8,069 nt of DNA from positions 1 to 8,069 of the forward strand of contig JAPPKP010000325.1 of assembly GCA_028819955.1 (NCBI GenBank). Reading direction: 5' to 3'. Source of the DNA: Rhodospirillaceae bacterium (GTDB taxonomy: Bacteria; Pseudomonadota; Alphaproteobacteria; UBA828). Under the pieces are notes generated by a model. That model was not told the origin of the DNA, searched no databases, and was given only the letters and a program-made list of their open reading frames with translations. Of the stretch, positions 1 through 7,441 are shown in pieces. A program made the position numbers and the translations under genes. Each line of letters begins with the position of its first letter. Position 1 is the first letter of the stretch.

Positions 1-914
<914 letters not shown>

Positions 915-918
915 GTTT

Positions 919-931
919 CCCGCTACGCGGG
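919..931 (+). other. Small GC hairpin in the mreB-mreC gap
   Basis: A perfect inverted repeat, CCCGC-TAC-GCGGG (5-bp stem, 3-nt loop), starts 5 nt after the mreB stop codon. No T-run follows, so it is not a classical intrinsic terminator. It could protect the 3' end of mreB mRNA after processing, or it may be chance in GC-rich DNA. The structure is seen directly; any function is inference. Confidence 0.35.
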
Positions 932-952
932 CCCGATTCGGAGCACACCGCG

Positions 953-961
953 TAAGGAGGT
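953..961 (+). promoter_or_regulatory. Strong Shine-Dalgarno for mreC
   Basis: TAAGGAGGT is almost a complete complement to the 16S rRNA anti-SD, and 5 nt separate its last G (960) from GTG 966. It fixes the non-ATG start of mreC and suggests mreC is translated independently of mreB, unlike the coupled genes downstream. Confidence 0.85.
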
Positions 962-965
962 CTGA

Positions 966-1847
966 GTGAGGGTTGGCCGGGGGCGCAATCTCGTCCTGGC
1001 CGTATCGGGCAGGGTCTTCGCCCAGCGCTTCGGCTACGCAATGCTGGCCTGCGCAGCGATCACCCTGATGATCCTGAGCCAGGCGGAACCGCGCGTGGTG
1101 GAGACGCTGCGGGTCGGCGTGATCGACGCCGTGAGTCCGATATTCGGCTTCTTCTCGCAGCCGGCTGCTACCATTGCCGGCGGGCTCGACGAGCTGGACG
1201 GCATCATGACCGTTCACGAGCGCAACGAGCAGCTGGCGCACGACAACGCCCAGCTCCGCAAGTGGCAGGCGGTGGCGGAGCAGTTGGGCTACGAGAACGA
1301 CGAGTTTCGCCGGCTCCTCAAGGTCGTGCCCGACCAGCGAGCGAGCTTCGTGACGGCCCGCGTGATCGCCGATTCGGGTGGACCCTTCATCCACATGGTC
1401 CTGGTTAATGCCGGCAAATCCCACGGCGTGCGCAAGGGCCAGGCGGTGGTCAACCACGACGGGCTGGTCGGCCGTGTGCTGGAGACCGGCCGGCATACGG
1501 CGCGCATCCTCTTGCTCACGGACCTGAACTCGCGGATTCCCGTGGTCCTTGAGGAGAGCCGGGACCGAACCATTCTGCGCGGCGACAACAGCCCAAATCC
1601 TTACCTGGCCTTCCTAGCGACCGACGCCAGGATCAAGCCCGGAGACCGCGTCGTGACCTCGGGCGAGGGCGGGATGTTTCCGCCGGCGCTCGCTGTCGGT
1701 ATCGTGTCTGCGGTCGACAAGGACCGTGCCACTGTGCAGCCCTTCGTGGTCTGGGAGCGTCTCGATTTCGTCACCATCCTCGACTATGTGGTGCCGGGGG
1801 TCTTCCCCGAGACCCGCCGTGCCGAGCGCGCCGGGAGCCTCCAGTGA
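966..1847 (+). CDS. mreC: Cell shape-determining protein MreC
   Basis: Bitopic inner-membrane protein whose periplasmic part activates PBP2 and links it to MreB and MreD in the elongasome. The product is 293 aa from a GTG start chosen for the excellent Shine-Dalgarno; later ATGs would remove the membrane anchor. In order: a basic cytoplasmic tail (residues 1-21), a single transmembrane segment (about 22-39, around YAMLACAAITLMIL), an alpha-helical coiled coil (about 83-120, with heptad-like ERNEQLAHDNAQLRKWQAVA), then the two-lobed beta-barrel domain (about 125-278). MreC-typical blocks are HMVLVNAGKSHGVRKGQAVV, GLVGRVLETG, ILLLTDLNSRIPVVLE, KPGDRVVTSGEGGMFPPALA and VGIV. Length is typical for alphaproteobacteria, with only a short tail after the beta domain. 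The stop codon overlaps the mreD start, implying coupled translation. Nothing is truncated. Confidence 0.96.
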   Translation: MRVGRGRNLVLAVSGRVFAQRFGYAMLACAAITLMILSQAEPRVVETLRVGVIDAVSPIFGFFSQPAATIAGGLDELDGIMTVHERNEQLAHDNAQLRKWQAVAEQLGYENDEFRRLLKVVPDQRASFVTARVIADSGGPFIHMVLVNAGKSHGVRKGQAVVNHDGLVGRVLETGRHTARILLLTDLNSRIPVVLEESRDRTILRGDNSPNPYLAFLATDARIKPGDRVVTSGEGGMFPPALAVGIVSAVDKDRATVQPFVVWERLDFVTILDYVVPGVFPETRRAERAGSLQ

Positions 1848-2362
1848 TGGGCGAATGGCTGCAATGGGCCGACCGCTCGCTGCGCGGCGCGATCCCCGTG
1901 ACCGTTACCGTGATCCTCGTCTTCGCGGCGTCGCTCCCCTGGCGATTGCCGGCGTTCGTCGAAGTCACGCCGGCCTTCGCGGTAATGGCGGTCTTCTACT
2001 GGACCATCTACCGGCCGGAGCGCTTCCCTTATGCGGCGACCTTCGGCGTCGGTGTGCTTCAGGATCTCCTCGCCGGCACGCCTCTCGGCATGACGGCGCT
2101 CGCGCTTCTCATCGTTCAGGGCGTCGTCGCGTCGCAACGCACCTTCTTCCGGGGCAAGCCGTTCCTCGTCATATGGTGGGGCTTCTCCCTGGTCATGCCG
2201 GCGGTCGGGCTGCTCAGCTGGATCATCAGCTCGGCATGCCTGGGCGCGCTCGTGCCACCGTTGCCCGTCGTCGTGCAGGTCTCGCTTACGGTGCTTCTCT
2301 TCCCGGTGTTCGTGCTGTTGTTCCGTCCTCTCGGCGTGCTCGCCGCCGCGAGGCCCGAGTAA
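1844..2362 (+). CDS. mreD: Rod shape-determining membrane protein MreD
   Basis: Small polytopic inner-membrane protein that works with MreC in the elongasome. The product is 172 aa with about five hydrophobic segments (roughly residues 16-32, 40-55, 64-97, 107-130 and 140-161). It carries the family signature YWTIYRPERFPYA, followed by GVLQDLLAGTPLGMTAL. Two starts are possible: GTG at 1844 (4-nt GTGA overlap with mreC) or ATG at 1847 (1-nt overlap). The GGGAG at 1833..1837 lies 6 or 9 nt upstream respectively, so it does not decide between them. Either choice implies translational coupling to mreC. It ends 1 nt before mrdA. The family is highly divergent, but the signature and the position between mreC and mrdA make the call secure. 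Confidence 0.94.
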   Translation: MMGEWLQWADRSLRGAIPVTVTVILVFAASLPWRLPAFVEVTPAFAVMAVFYWTIYRPERFPYAATFGVGVLQDLLAGTPLGMTALALLIVQGVVASQRTFFRGKPFLVIWWGFSLVMPAVGLLSWIISSACLGALVPPLPVVVQVSLTVLLFPVFVLLFRPLGVLAAARPE

Positions 2363-2363
2363 G

Positions 2364-4247
2364 ATGCGGGGCGAGACCGGACGCGCCAATCTCTTCACGC
2401 GCCGCGCGATCATCGTGGGCGGCGCGCAGGCGCTGCTGACGGCCGGCCTCGCCGGGCGCCTCTATCAGCTTCAGGTCGTGGAGTCCGAGCGCTATCAGGT
2501 GCTCGCCGACGAGAACCGCATCAATATGCAGCTTCTGCCGCCGGCGCGGGGCCGCATCTTCGACCGCTTCGGCCAGGTGCTTGCGGAGAACCGGCTGAAC
2601 TATCGGCTGGTTGTCGTCCCCGAGGCGGCGCTGAATCTCGACAGGGCGCTGGACGAAATCGCGGCGCTGGTGCCGATCGAAGACCACGACCGCGAGCGGG
2701 TCCTGCGCGAAGCCAGGCGCAAGCAGAGATTCGTCCCCATCACGATCCGCGAGAACCTGACGTGGGACGAGGTCTCGCAGATCGAGGTCAACGCGCCCGA
2801 CTTGCCCGGCGTGATGATTGACGTGGGCAGCCGCCGCCTCTACGCCTTCGGCCGCGATACGGTCCATATCGTGGGTTATGTGGGCGCCGTCAACGAATCG
2901 GATTTGGAGCAGACGGACGATCCACTGCTCACGCTGCCCGACTTCCGCATCGGCAAGAACGGCGCCGAGAAGGTGTTGGAGAGCTCGCTGCGGGGCGAGG
3001 CCGGCTCCCGGCAGGTCGAGGTAAACGCCTACGGCCGCGTCATCCGCGAGCTCAGCCGCAGGACCGGCCGGCCGGGCGACGACCACATGCTGACCATCGA
3101 CCTCGGGCTTCAGCAATACGTCGCGGCCCGCTTCGGCGAAGAGAGCGGATCGGCCGTGGTCCTCGACGTCCATTCGGGCGAGATCCTGGCGCTGGCGTCG
3201 ATGCCGAGCTACGACCCCAACCTCTTCACTTCCGGCATCAGCCAGCGGCAATGGCGGGAGCTGATCGGCCATCCGCGCTTCCCGCTCAGCAACAAGTCGA
3301 TCGCCGGCCAATATTCGCCGGGCTCCACGTTCAAGATGATCGTGGCGCTGGCTGCGCTCGAAAGTGGCGAAGTGAGCCCTTACCAGCGTTTCTATTGCGA
3401 CGGTTCCATAAAGCTCGGGAAGCGCCGGTTTCGCTGCTGGCGGCGCTACGGTCACGGGCACGTCGCCATGGTGCAGGGCCTCATGGAATCGTGCGATGTC
3501 TACTTCTACGAGGTGGCAAAGCGCGTCGGCATAGACCGGATCGCGGCGATGTCGGAGCGCTTCGGCTTCGGCAGGAAGCTCGACATCGAACTGCCGGGAG
3601 AGAAGTCAGGCCTGGTGCCGACGCGCGAGTGGAAGCTTGCCAGGATTGGCGAGCCCTGGCAGGGCGGCGAGACGCTGATTGTGGGTATCGGCCAGGGCTA
3701 TCTCCTTACGACGCCGCTTCAGCTTGCGGTGATGGTCGCGCGTATCGCCAACGGCGGCATCGCGGTGGAGCCTCGGCTCCTGGCGGAAGTCATCCGGGAC
3801 GGACAGCCGGTGCCGCGGGAGAGCGAGACGTTCGACCCAATGGGGCTTTCGCCTGCCCATTTGGACATCGTCCGCAAGGGCATGAATTTTGTCGTGAACG
3901 AGCCCAAGGGCACCGCCTATCTCGCGCGCATCGAAGAGCCCGCGTTGGCCATGGCCGGCAAGACCGGGAGCGTGCAGGTGCGGCGGATCTCCGAACGCGA
4001 GCACCGCGCCGGGGTGATAAAGAACGAAGACCGGCCGTGGAAGGAGCGCGACCACGCGCTCTTCGTCGCCTACGCGCCGTTGGAGCGGCCTCGCTACGGG
4101 GTCGCCGTCGTGGTGGAGCACGGGGGCAGCGGTGGCACCGTGGCGGCGCCCATCGCGCGCGATATCCTGCGCGAGGTGCAGCGTCGTGACCCCTCGGCCC
4201 GTGTCCGCAACTTCGAGCCGGTGACCCGGCCGCACGAGACCGCCTGA
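2364..4247 (+). CDS. mrdA: Penicillin-binding protein 2, elongasome peptidoglycan D,D-transpeptidase
   Basis: Class B PBP that cross-links peptidoglycan during lateral-wall elongation, partnered with the glycosyltransferase RodA encoded next. The product is 627 aa, a normal length. In order: a short cytoplasmic tail, an N-terminal membrane anchor (about residues 15-31), and the pedestal/dimerisation domain starting at PPARGRIFDRFGQVLAEN (59-76). The transpeptidase domain begins near DLGLQQYVA and runs to about 600. Catalytic motifs are S321-T-F-K324 in SPGSTFKM, S376-C-D378 (the SxD form common in PBP2), and K533-T-G535. GHGHVAMVQGLMES and PTREWKLARIG are PBP2-type blocks, distinguishing it from FtsI. 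All three cysteines of the protein (345, 358, 377) fall in one 33-residue stretch beside the active site. Only 1 nt separates it from mreD, and its stop overlaps the rodA ATG. The Shine-Dalgarno is weak (GAGG at 2350..2353), consistent with coupling. The expected role is periplasmic. Confidence 0.97.
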   Translation: MRGETGRANLFTRRAIIVGGAQALLTAGLAGRLYQLQVVESERYQVLADENRINMQLLPPARGRIFDRFGQVLAENRLNYRLVVVPEAALNLDRALDEIAALVPIEDHDRERVLREARRKQRFVPITIRENLTWDEVSQIEVNAPDLPGVMIDVGSRRLYAFGRDTVHIVGYVGAVNESDLEQTDDPLLTLPDFRIGKNGAEKVLESSLRGEAGSRQVEVNAYGRVIRELSRRTGRPGDDHMLTIDLGLQQYVAARFGEESGSAVVLDVHSGEILALASMPSYDPNLFTSGISQRQWRELIGHPRFPLSNKSIAGQYSPGSTFKMIVALAALESGEVSPYQRFYCDGSIKLGKRRFRCWRRYGHGHVAMVQGLMESCDVYFYEVAKRVGIDRIAAMSERFGFGRKLDIELPGEKSGLVPTREWKLARIGEPWQGGETLIVGIGQGYLLTTPLQLAVMVARIANGGIAVEPRLLAEVIRDGQPVPRESETFDPMGLSPAHLDIVRKGMNFVVNEPKGTAYLARIEEPALAMAGKTGSVQVRRISEREHRAGVIKNEDRPWKERDHALFVAYAPLERPRYGVAVVVEHGGSGGTVAAPIARDILREVQRRDPSARVRNFEPVTRPHETA

Positions 4248-5395
4248 TGGCCCAGCTGGATATCGGCAGTCGTCAGGGCTTTCGCATAGCCGAACGGCTG
4301 CTCAAGCTCGACTGGTTCCTGATCGTGCTCGTCTGCACCATCGGAGCGGTCGGCATCGGCATGCTGATTTCCGCCTCGGGCGGTTCTACGGAGCCGTGGG
4401 CGTCGCGCCAGATGGTGTGGTTTGGCGCGGGGCTCCTGGTGATGATTGCGGTGGCGCTGATCGACATCGGCTTCTGGCTGCGCGCGGCATACACGGTTTA
4501 CGGCCTGGCGTTCGCCCTGCTGGTGGGCGTGGATCTTCTGGGTGCGGCCGGGAAGGGTGCGCAGCGCTGGATCGACCTCGGCGTCATCCAGCTGCAGCCG
4601 TCCGAGTTGATGAAGGTCGCGCTGATCCTGGCGCTCGCGCGCTACTTCCACGGCGTTCCCCTGGACGGGCTTGGGCGTATCCGAACGTACCTGCCGCCAC
4701 TGATCTTGATCTTCGCACCCGCCGCGCTGATCCTGCGCCAGCCTGATTTGGGGACCGCGCTGCTGCTCGCCATTGGCGGCGGGATCATGCTGTTCCTGGC
4801 AGGAATTAAGGCGTGGAAGATCGGTGTGGGCATTGCTCTCGCGCTCGGCTCAGGGCCAATCGCCTGGCAGTTCCTTCACGAGTATCAGAGGGCGCGGATT
4901 CTGACGTTTTTCAATCCCGAAGCGGATCCGCTCGGCGCGGGCTATCACATCCTGCAATCGAAGATCGCGCTCGGCTCCGGTGGCCTATTCGGCAAGGGAT
5001 ATCTCCAGGGAACCCAGAGTCACCTCAACTTTCTGCCGGAAAAGCAAACCGATTTCATCTTCACCATGATGGCGGAGGAGCTTGGCTTCTTCGGCGTGGC
5101 CGGTGTGCTCCTCTTGTACCTGGGGATTGCCACCTACGGCGTGGTGATCTCGGCCCGCAGCAACAACCACTTCGGCCGCCTGCTGGGCATGGGGATCACG
5201 GTCACGTTCTTCTTCCACGTGTTCTTCAACGTCGCGATGGTGATCGGCCTGATTCCCATCGTCGGCCTGCCGCTGCCCCTGATCTCCTATGGCGGAAGCG
5301 CCATGCTGAGCCTGATGCTGGGTCTCGGACTCTTGCTGTGCGTCGGCGTGCACCGCGACGTCGTCATCACGCGGCGCCCCGGTTCAGCCGGGTGA
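4247..5395 (+). CDS. rodA: Peptidoglycan glycosyltransferase RodA (SEDS family)
   Basis: Polytopic inner-membrane SEDS enzyme that polymerises lipid II into glycan strands during elongation, working as a complex with PBP2. The product is 382 aa, a usual RodA length, and is strongly hydrophobic with about ten predicted membrane segments. Family blocks in order are KGAQRWIDLG (103-112), QPSELMKVAL (117-126), RQPDLGTAL (164-172), YHILQSKIALGSGGLFGKG (233-251), FLPEKQTDFIF (262-272), AEELGFFG and LPLPLISYGGSAML (341-354). Asp269 in the QTDFIF block aligns with the catalytic aspartate reported for SEDS enzymes (Asp262 in E. coli RodA). The ATG overlaps the mrdA TGA by one base (TGATG), so translation is probably coupled and the two partners are made together. 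The C-terminus is short. FtsW is less likely given the pairing with mrdA. No defects are seen. Confidence 0.96.
   Translation: MAQLDIGSRQGFRIAERLLKLDWFLIVLVCTIGAVGIGMLISASGGSTEPWASRQMVWFGAGLLVMIAVALIDIGFWLRAAYTVYGLAFALLVGVDLLGAAGKGAQRWIDLGVIQLQPSELMKVALILALARYFHGVPLDGLGRIRTYLPPLILIFAPAALILRQPDLGTALLLAIGGGIMLFLAGIKAWKIGVGIALALGSGPIAWQFLHEYQRARILTFFNPEADPLGAGYHILQSKIALGSGGLFGKGYLQGTQSHLNFLPEKQTDFIFTMMAEELGFFGVAGVLLLYLGIATYGVVISARSNNHFGRLLGMGITVTFFFHVFFNVAMVIGLIPIVGLPLPLISYGGSAMLSLMLGLGLLLCVGVHRDVVITRRPGSAG
5378..5392 (+). terminator. Weak hairpin at the 3' end of rodA
   Basis: CCCGG-TTCAG-CCGGG (5-bp stem, 5-nt loop) covers the last codons of rodA. A second weaker inverted repeat, GATCG (5403..5407) with CGATC (5418..5422), spans the 17-bp gap to the convergent gene. 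Neither is followed by a clear T-run on either strand. Some termination signal is expected between convergent operons, but these are only candidates and Rho-dependent termination is equally likely. Confidence 0.25.
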
Positions 5396-5412
5396 GAGAC
5401 TGGATCGCCCTT

Positions 5413-6213
5413 TCAAACGATCGTCGCCTCCACCGCGCCCAGCCCCTCGATCCCGTAGACGAAGCGATCGCCCGCTTGCGGAAATTGCGTGGCGAGCGTG
5501 CTCCCGGTCATCACGATCATGTCGCGCTTCAGCGTCGTCCTGCGCGAGGCGAGCTGGTTGGCAAGCCAGACGAGGGAGTGCATCGGATTCCCCATGGCAG
5601 CGCCCGTGACTGCCGCGGCCGGCGGGGCGTCGTTGACCCTGAGTGAGACCGGCGTGTCGGCGAGATCGAGCGAGTACCAATCGGAGCGGGGCGGCCCCAG
5701 AACCACGCCCGCGCACCAGGCGTTGTCCACGAGGATGGAGAGCGCGTCGACGTCGTCGTGGTCCGCGTTGCGGTCCTCGATCAGCTCGAAGGCCGGCATG
5801 CAGGCGGCGACACGGGCGCGCGCATCCTCCAGCGTGAACGGCGTGTCCTTGGGTTGGAAATCGCTTCCGATCTCGACCGCAAGCTCGAACTCGAGTCCGA
5901 GGTGGGTGTAGTCCGCGAGCGCGATCCGGGCGGGGGAGCGGTGCACGCCGGTCTCGAACACCACGCCGCTGATCGGCTGGTCGCTCCCGTACATCGTCTG
6001 GATGGCCTCGGAGGTGAGGCCTACCTTGTAGCCGGCAGGCGCGCCCCGCCCGGCCTCTACAAATTGGCGGTTGAGCAGGCCCTGGACGCGATATCCTTCG
6101 TCGAGGGACGCCGGTCGGTCGACGCCCCGCGGGCGGCGGAACGGCCGGCCTTCGACGTTCTCGGCAAAGAGCCTCTCGGCGAGTGCCGCCGCCCGATCGT
6201 GACTGTCGGCCAC
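5413..6213 (-). CDS. 2-keto-4-pentenoate hydratase / FAH-related family protein, substrate unknown
   Basis: Belongs to the family of 2-oxopent-4-enoate hydratases (MhpD type) and 2-oxo-3-hexenedioate decarboxylases, which act on short unsaturated 2-oxo acids with a divalent metal. The product is 266 aa, matching the family. The start is GTG (6211..6213), supported by GAGGGAG at 6221..6227 with 7-nt spacing. Visible family features are a helical N-terminus, GYKVGLTSEAIQ (61-72), a probable metal-ligand pair E108/E110 in GLEFELAVEI, a third acidic ligand E143 in PAFELIEDR, VDNA (162-165), GNPMHSLVWLAN (208-219), and IVMTGSTLATQFPQAGDRF (233-251). It lies 50 bp downstream of ilvE on the same strand, probably co-transcribed, and is convergent with rodA. 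No meta-cleavage or aromatic-degradation genes are visible nearby, so the classical role is not supported by context. Hydratase and decarboxylase activities cannot be told apart from sequence alone. Confidence 0.85.
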   Translation of the reverse strand: MADSHDRAAALAERLFAENVEGRPFRRPRGVDRPASLDEGYRVQGLLNRQFVEAGRGAPAGYKVGLTSEAIQTMYGSDQPISGVVFETGVHRSPARIALADYTHLGLEFELAVEIGSDFQPKDTPFTLEDARARVAACMPAFELIEDRNADHDDVDALSILVDNAWCAGVVLGPPRSDWYSLDLADTPVSLRVNDAPPAAAVTGAAMGNPMHSLVWLANQLASRRTTLKRDMIVMTGSTLATQFPQAGDRFVYGIEGLGAVEATIV

Positions 6214-6220
6214 GCTTGGT

Positions 6221-6227
6221 CTCCCTC
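6221..6227 (-). promoter_or_regulatory. Shine-Dalgarno supporting the GTG start of the hydratase-family gene
   Basis: Read on the minus strand, this is GAGGGAG, with 7 nt before GTG. It supports the non-ATG start at 6213 and suggests the gene is translated on its own despite probable co-transcription with ilvE. Confidence 0.6.
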
Positions 6228-6263
6228 AGGCGAAAGGCGCGCAGCGAGCCCGGGGCCCACTGC

Positions 6264-7199
6264 TCAGGCAGGCGGGACCAGAGTGAGCCAGCGGTGATCG
6301 TCGTTGGAGCGGCCGCTCACGATCTCGGCGAAGCGCCGCTGGATGCGCCGCGTGACCGGGCCGATCCCGCCGGGGCCTATGGTAATCCGGTCGACGGAGC
6401 GGATCGGCGTGATCTCCGCCGCGGTGCCGGAGAAGAACAACTCGTCGGCGCAATAGAGCAGCTCGCGGGGCATGGGGCACTCGCGCACCGGCACGTCGAG
6501 ATCGGCGGCGATGGTGAGCACTGCGTTCCGCGTGATGCCGGAGAGGTTGCTCCCGTCGATCGGCGGCGTCAGCAGGGCGCCGTCCATCACCGCGAAGAGG
6601 TTCTGGCCGCTGCCCTCGCTGATCTGCCCGTCGTGGGTAAGGGCGATCGCTTCGACGAAGCCGTTGGCCATCGCCTCCAGCTTGATGAGCTGCGCGTTGT
6701 TGTAGTGCCCGGTCGCCTTGGCCATGCCGGGGAAGGTATTGGGCGCGGCGCGGCTCCAGGAGGAGACACAGACGTCGACGCCCCGCTCCAGGGCGTCGGC
6801 GCCGAGATAGGCGCCCCACTCCCAGGCCGGAATGCAGGTCTCGATCGGGCTGCCGATGCCGTCCATTCCAATGGCACCGTAGCCGCGCATGATCACCGGG
6901 CGGATGTAGCAGTGACGAAGCTCGTTGCGCCGTATCAGGGCGAAACAGGCCTCGGTCAGCTCCTCGTCGCTGTAAGCGATCTCCATGCGGTAGATGCGCG
7001 CGGAATTGCGCAGCCGCTTCAAATGCTCGGCCAGGCGGAAGACGGCGGGGCCGCCCGCGGTGTCGTAGCAGCGGATGCCCTCGAAGACCGAGGAGCCGAA
7101 CTGCACGGCGGTGGCCAGGATATGGACTGTGGCGTCCGGCCAGCGGACGAAATCCCCGTCGCGCCAGATCCACTCGGTCTCCTTGAATGTCGTGCTCAT
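6264..7199 (-). CDS. ilvE: Branched-chain amino acid aminotransferase (PLP fold type IV)
   Basis: Transfers the amino group between glutamate and branched-chain 2-oxo acids; last step of Ile, Leu and Val synthesis and first step of their breakdown, in the cytoplasm. The product is 311 aa, close to E. coli IlvE (309). Visible motifs are VQFGSSVFEGIRCY (32-45), HLKRLRNSA (59-67), RPVIMRGYGAIGM (100-112), and K161 in GMAKATGHYNNAQL as the probable PLP Schiff-base lysine. Then follow ISEGSGQNLF with E195, LSGITRNAVL (219-228), and LFFSGTAAEITPIRSVD (254-270) with the PLP-phosphate-binding GTAAEI. The GITR, GTAAEITPIRSVD and PVTRRIQ blocks match class I IlvE closely and argue against D-alanine transaminase or aminodeoxychorismate lyase. 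ATG 7197..7199 has GGAGAG (7203..7208) just upstream. It is the first gene of a two-gene minus-strand unit with the hydratase-family gene and is divergent from the NusG-like gene. Confidence 0.95.
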   Translation of the reverse strand: MSTTFKETEWIWRDGDFVRWPDATVHILATAVQFGSSVFEGIRCYDTAGGPAVFRLAEHLKRLRNSARIYRMEIAYSDEELTEACFALIRRNELRHCYIRPVIMRGYGAIGMDGIGSPIETCIPAWEWGAYLGADALERGVDVCVSSWSRAAPNTFPGMAKATGHYNNAQLIKLEAMANGFVEAIALTHDGQISEGSGQNLFAVMDGALLTPPIDGSNLSGITRNAVLTIAADLDVPVRECPMPRELLYCADELFFSGTAAEITPIRSVDRITIGPGGIGPVTRRIQRRFAEIVSGRSNDDHRWLTLVPPA

Positions 7200-7250
7200 C
7201 GTCTCTCCGGCAGGCTCGAGTGCGTGCGGGCGGGGATGTTAGTAGAGCAG

Positions 7251-7264
7251 TGGCCGCGCGGCCA
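7251..7264. repeat. Perfect 14-bp palindrome, candidate operator
   Basis: TGGCCGCGCGGCCA reads identically on both strands. It lies 51 bp upstream of the ilvE start codon, where a repressor or activator dimer could bind. It is built only of GC-type steps plus one terminal T/A pair, so chance in GC-rich DNA is a real alternative. No match to a named regulator site is claimed. Confidence 0.35.
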
Positions 7265-7430
7265 TCCTTGTCGCACCCTTTATGGGCGGCCGGTCGCACG
7301 GCACCGGTCTCCGTCACCGCCGCGCGAGGCAGAGTAAGCTTTCTTTTCGTTCGGTTCCGGGTGCGTCGCGGATATGGTGGGAGGAGCGGAAACGACTCAG
7401 CAGTTGCCGGCGCCGTAAGTCCAGCCGGTC

Positions 7431-7435
7431 GGAGG
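7431..7435 (+). promoter_or_regulatory. Shine-Dalgarno fixing the nusG-like start
   Basis: GGAGG sits 6 nt upstream of ATG 7442. It decides the start against the longer upstream reading frame beginning near 7187, and the resulting protein begins directly with the NusG-type motif RRWYVVQTRP. Confidence 0.8.
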
Positions 7436-7441
7436 TCGACG

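Larger units (their letters stand above)
7200..7441. promoter_or_regulatory. Divergent intergenic region between ilvE and the nusG-like gene
   Basis: These 242 bp must hold the promoters of both divergent genes. I found no convincing -35/-10 pair on either strand. The best plus-strand -10-like hexamer is TATGGT at 7373, but its -35 partner (TTCGGT at 7350) is poor. The region contains a perfect 14-bp palindrome (7251..7264), a repeated GTCGCAC (7270..7276 and 7293..7299, 23 bp apart), and a relatively AT-rich patch near 7333..7352. An in-frame extension of the nusG-like gene reaches back into ilvE but has no family similarity. Confidence 0.5.

Noticed and set aside
2286..3461. Long minus-strand open frame (391 codons) opposite mrdA
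   Set aside because: It lies antisense to a gene with complete PBP2 motifs. Its translation is an Arg/Ala/His/Asp-rich mix without recognisable domains, typical of the antisense frame in GC-rich DNA.
4813..5646. Plus-strand open frame (277 codons) overlapping rodA and running past its stop into the convergent gene
   Set aside because: It is out of frame with rodA over its first part and antisense to the hydratase-family gene over the rest. The translation is Arg/Pro/His-rich with no domain, and there is no plausible Shine-Dalgarno context.
6183..7337. Long plus-strand open frame (384 codons) opposite ilvE
   Set aside because: It is a shadow of the IlvE coding strand, with no family motifs and low-complexity Gly/Ala/Arg/Asp composition.
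7350..7378. Possible sigma70-type promoter for the nusG-like gene (TTCGGT, 17 bp, TATGGT)
   Set aside because: The -35 hexamer matches the consensus poorly and the -10 only partly; it is not distinguishable from chance.
7187..7441. N-terminal extension of the nusG-like gene from an earlier in-frame ATG
   Set aside because: The added 85 residues have no NusG similarity, overlap the start of ilvE, and lack the good ribosome-binding site seen directly before ATG 7442.
7200..7441. ops-like element or riboswitch in the leader of the nusG-like gene or ilvE
   Set aside because: No GGCGGTAG-like core and no recognisable leader peptide or aptamer was found. The inverted repeat CCGGC (7407..7411) / GCCGG (7424..7428) is short with a long loop.
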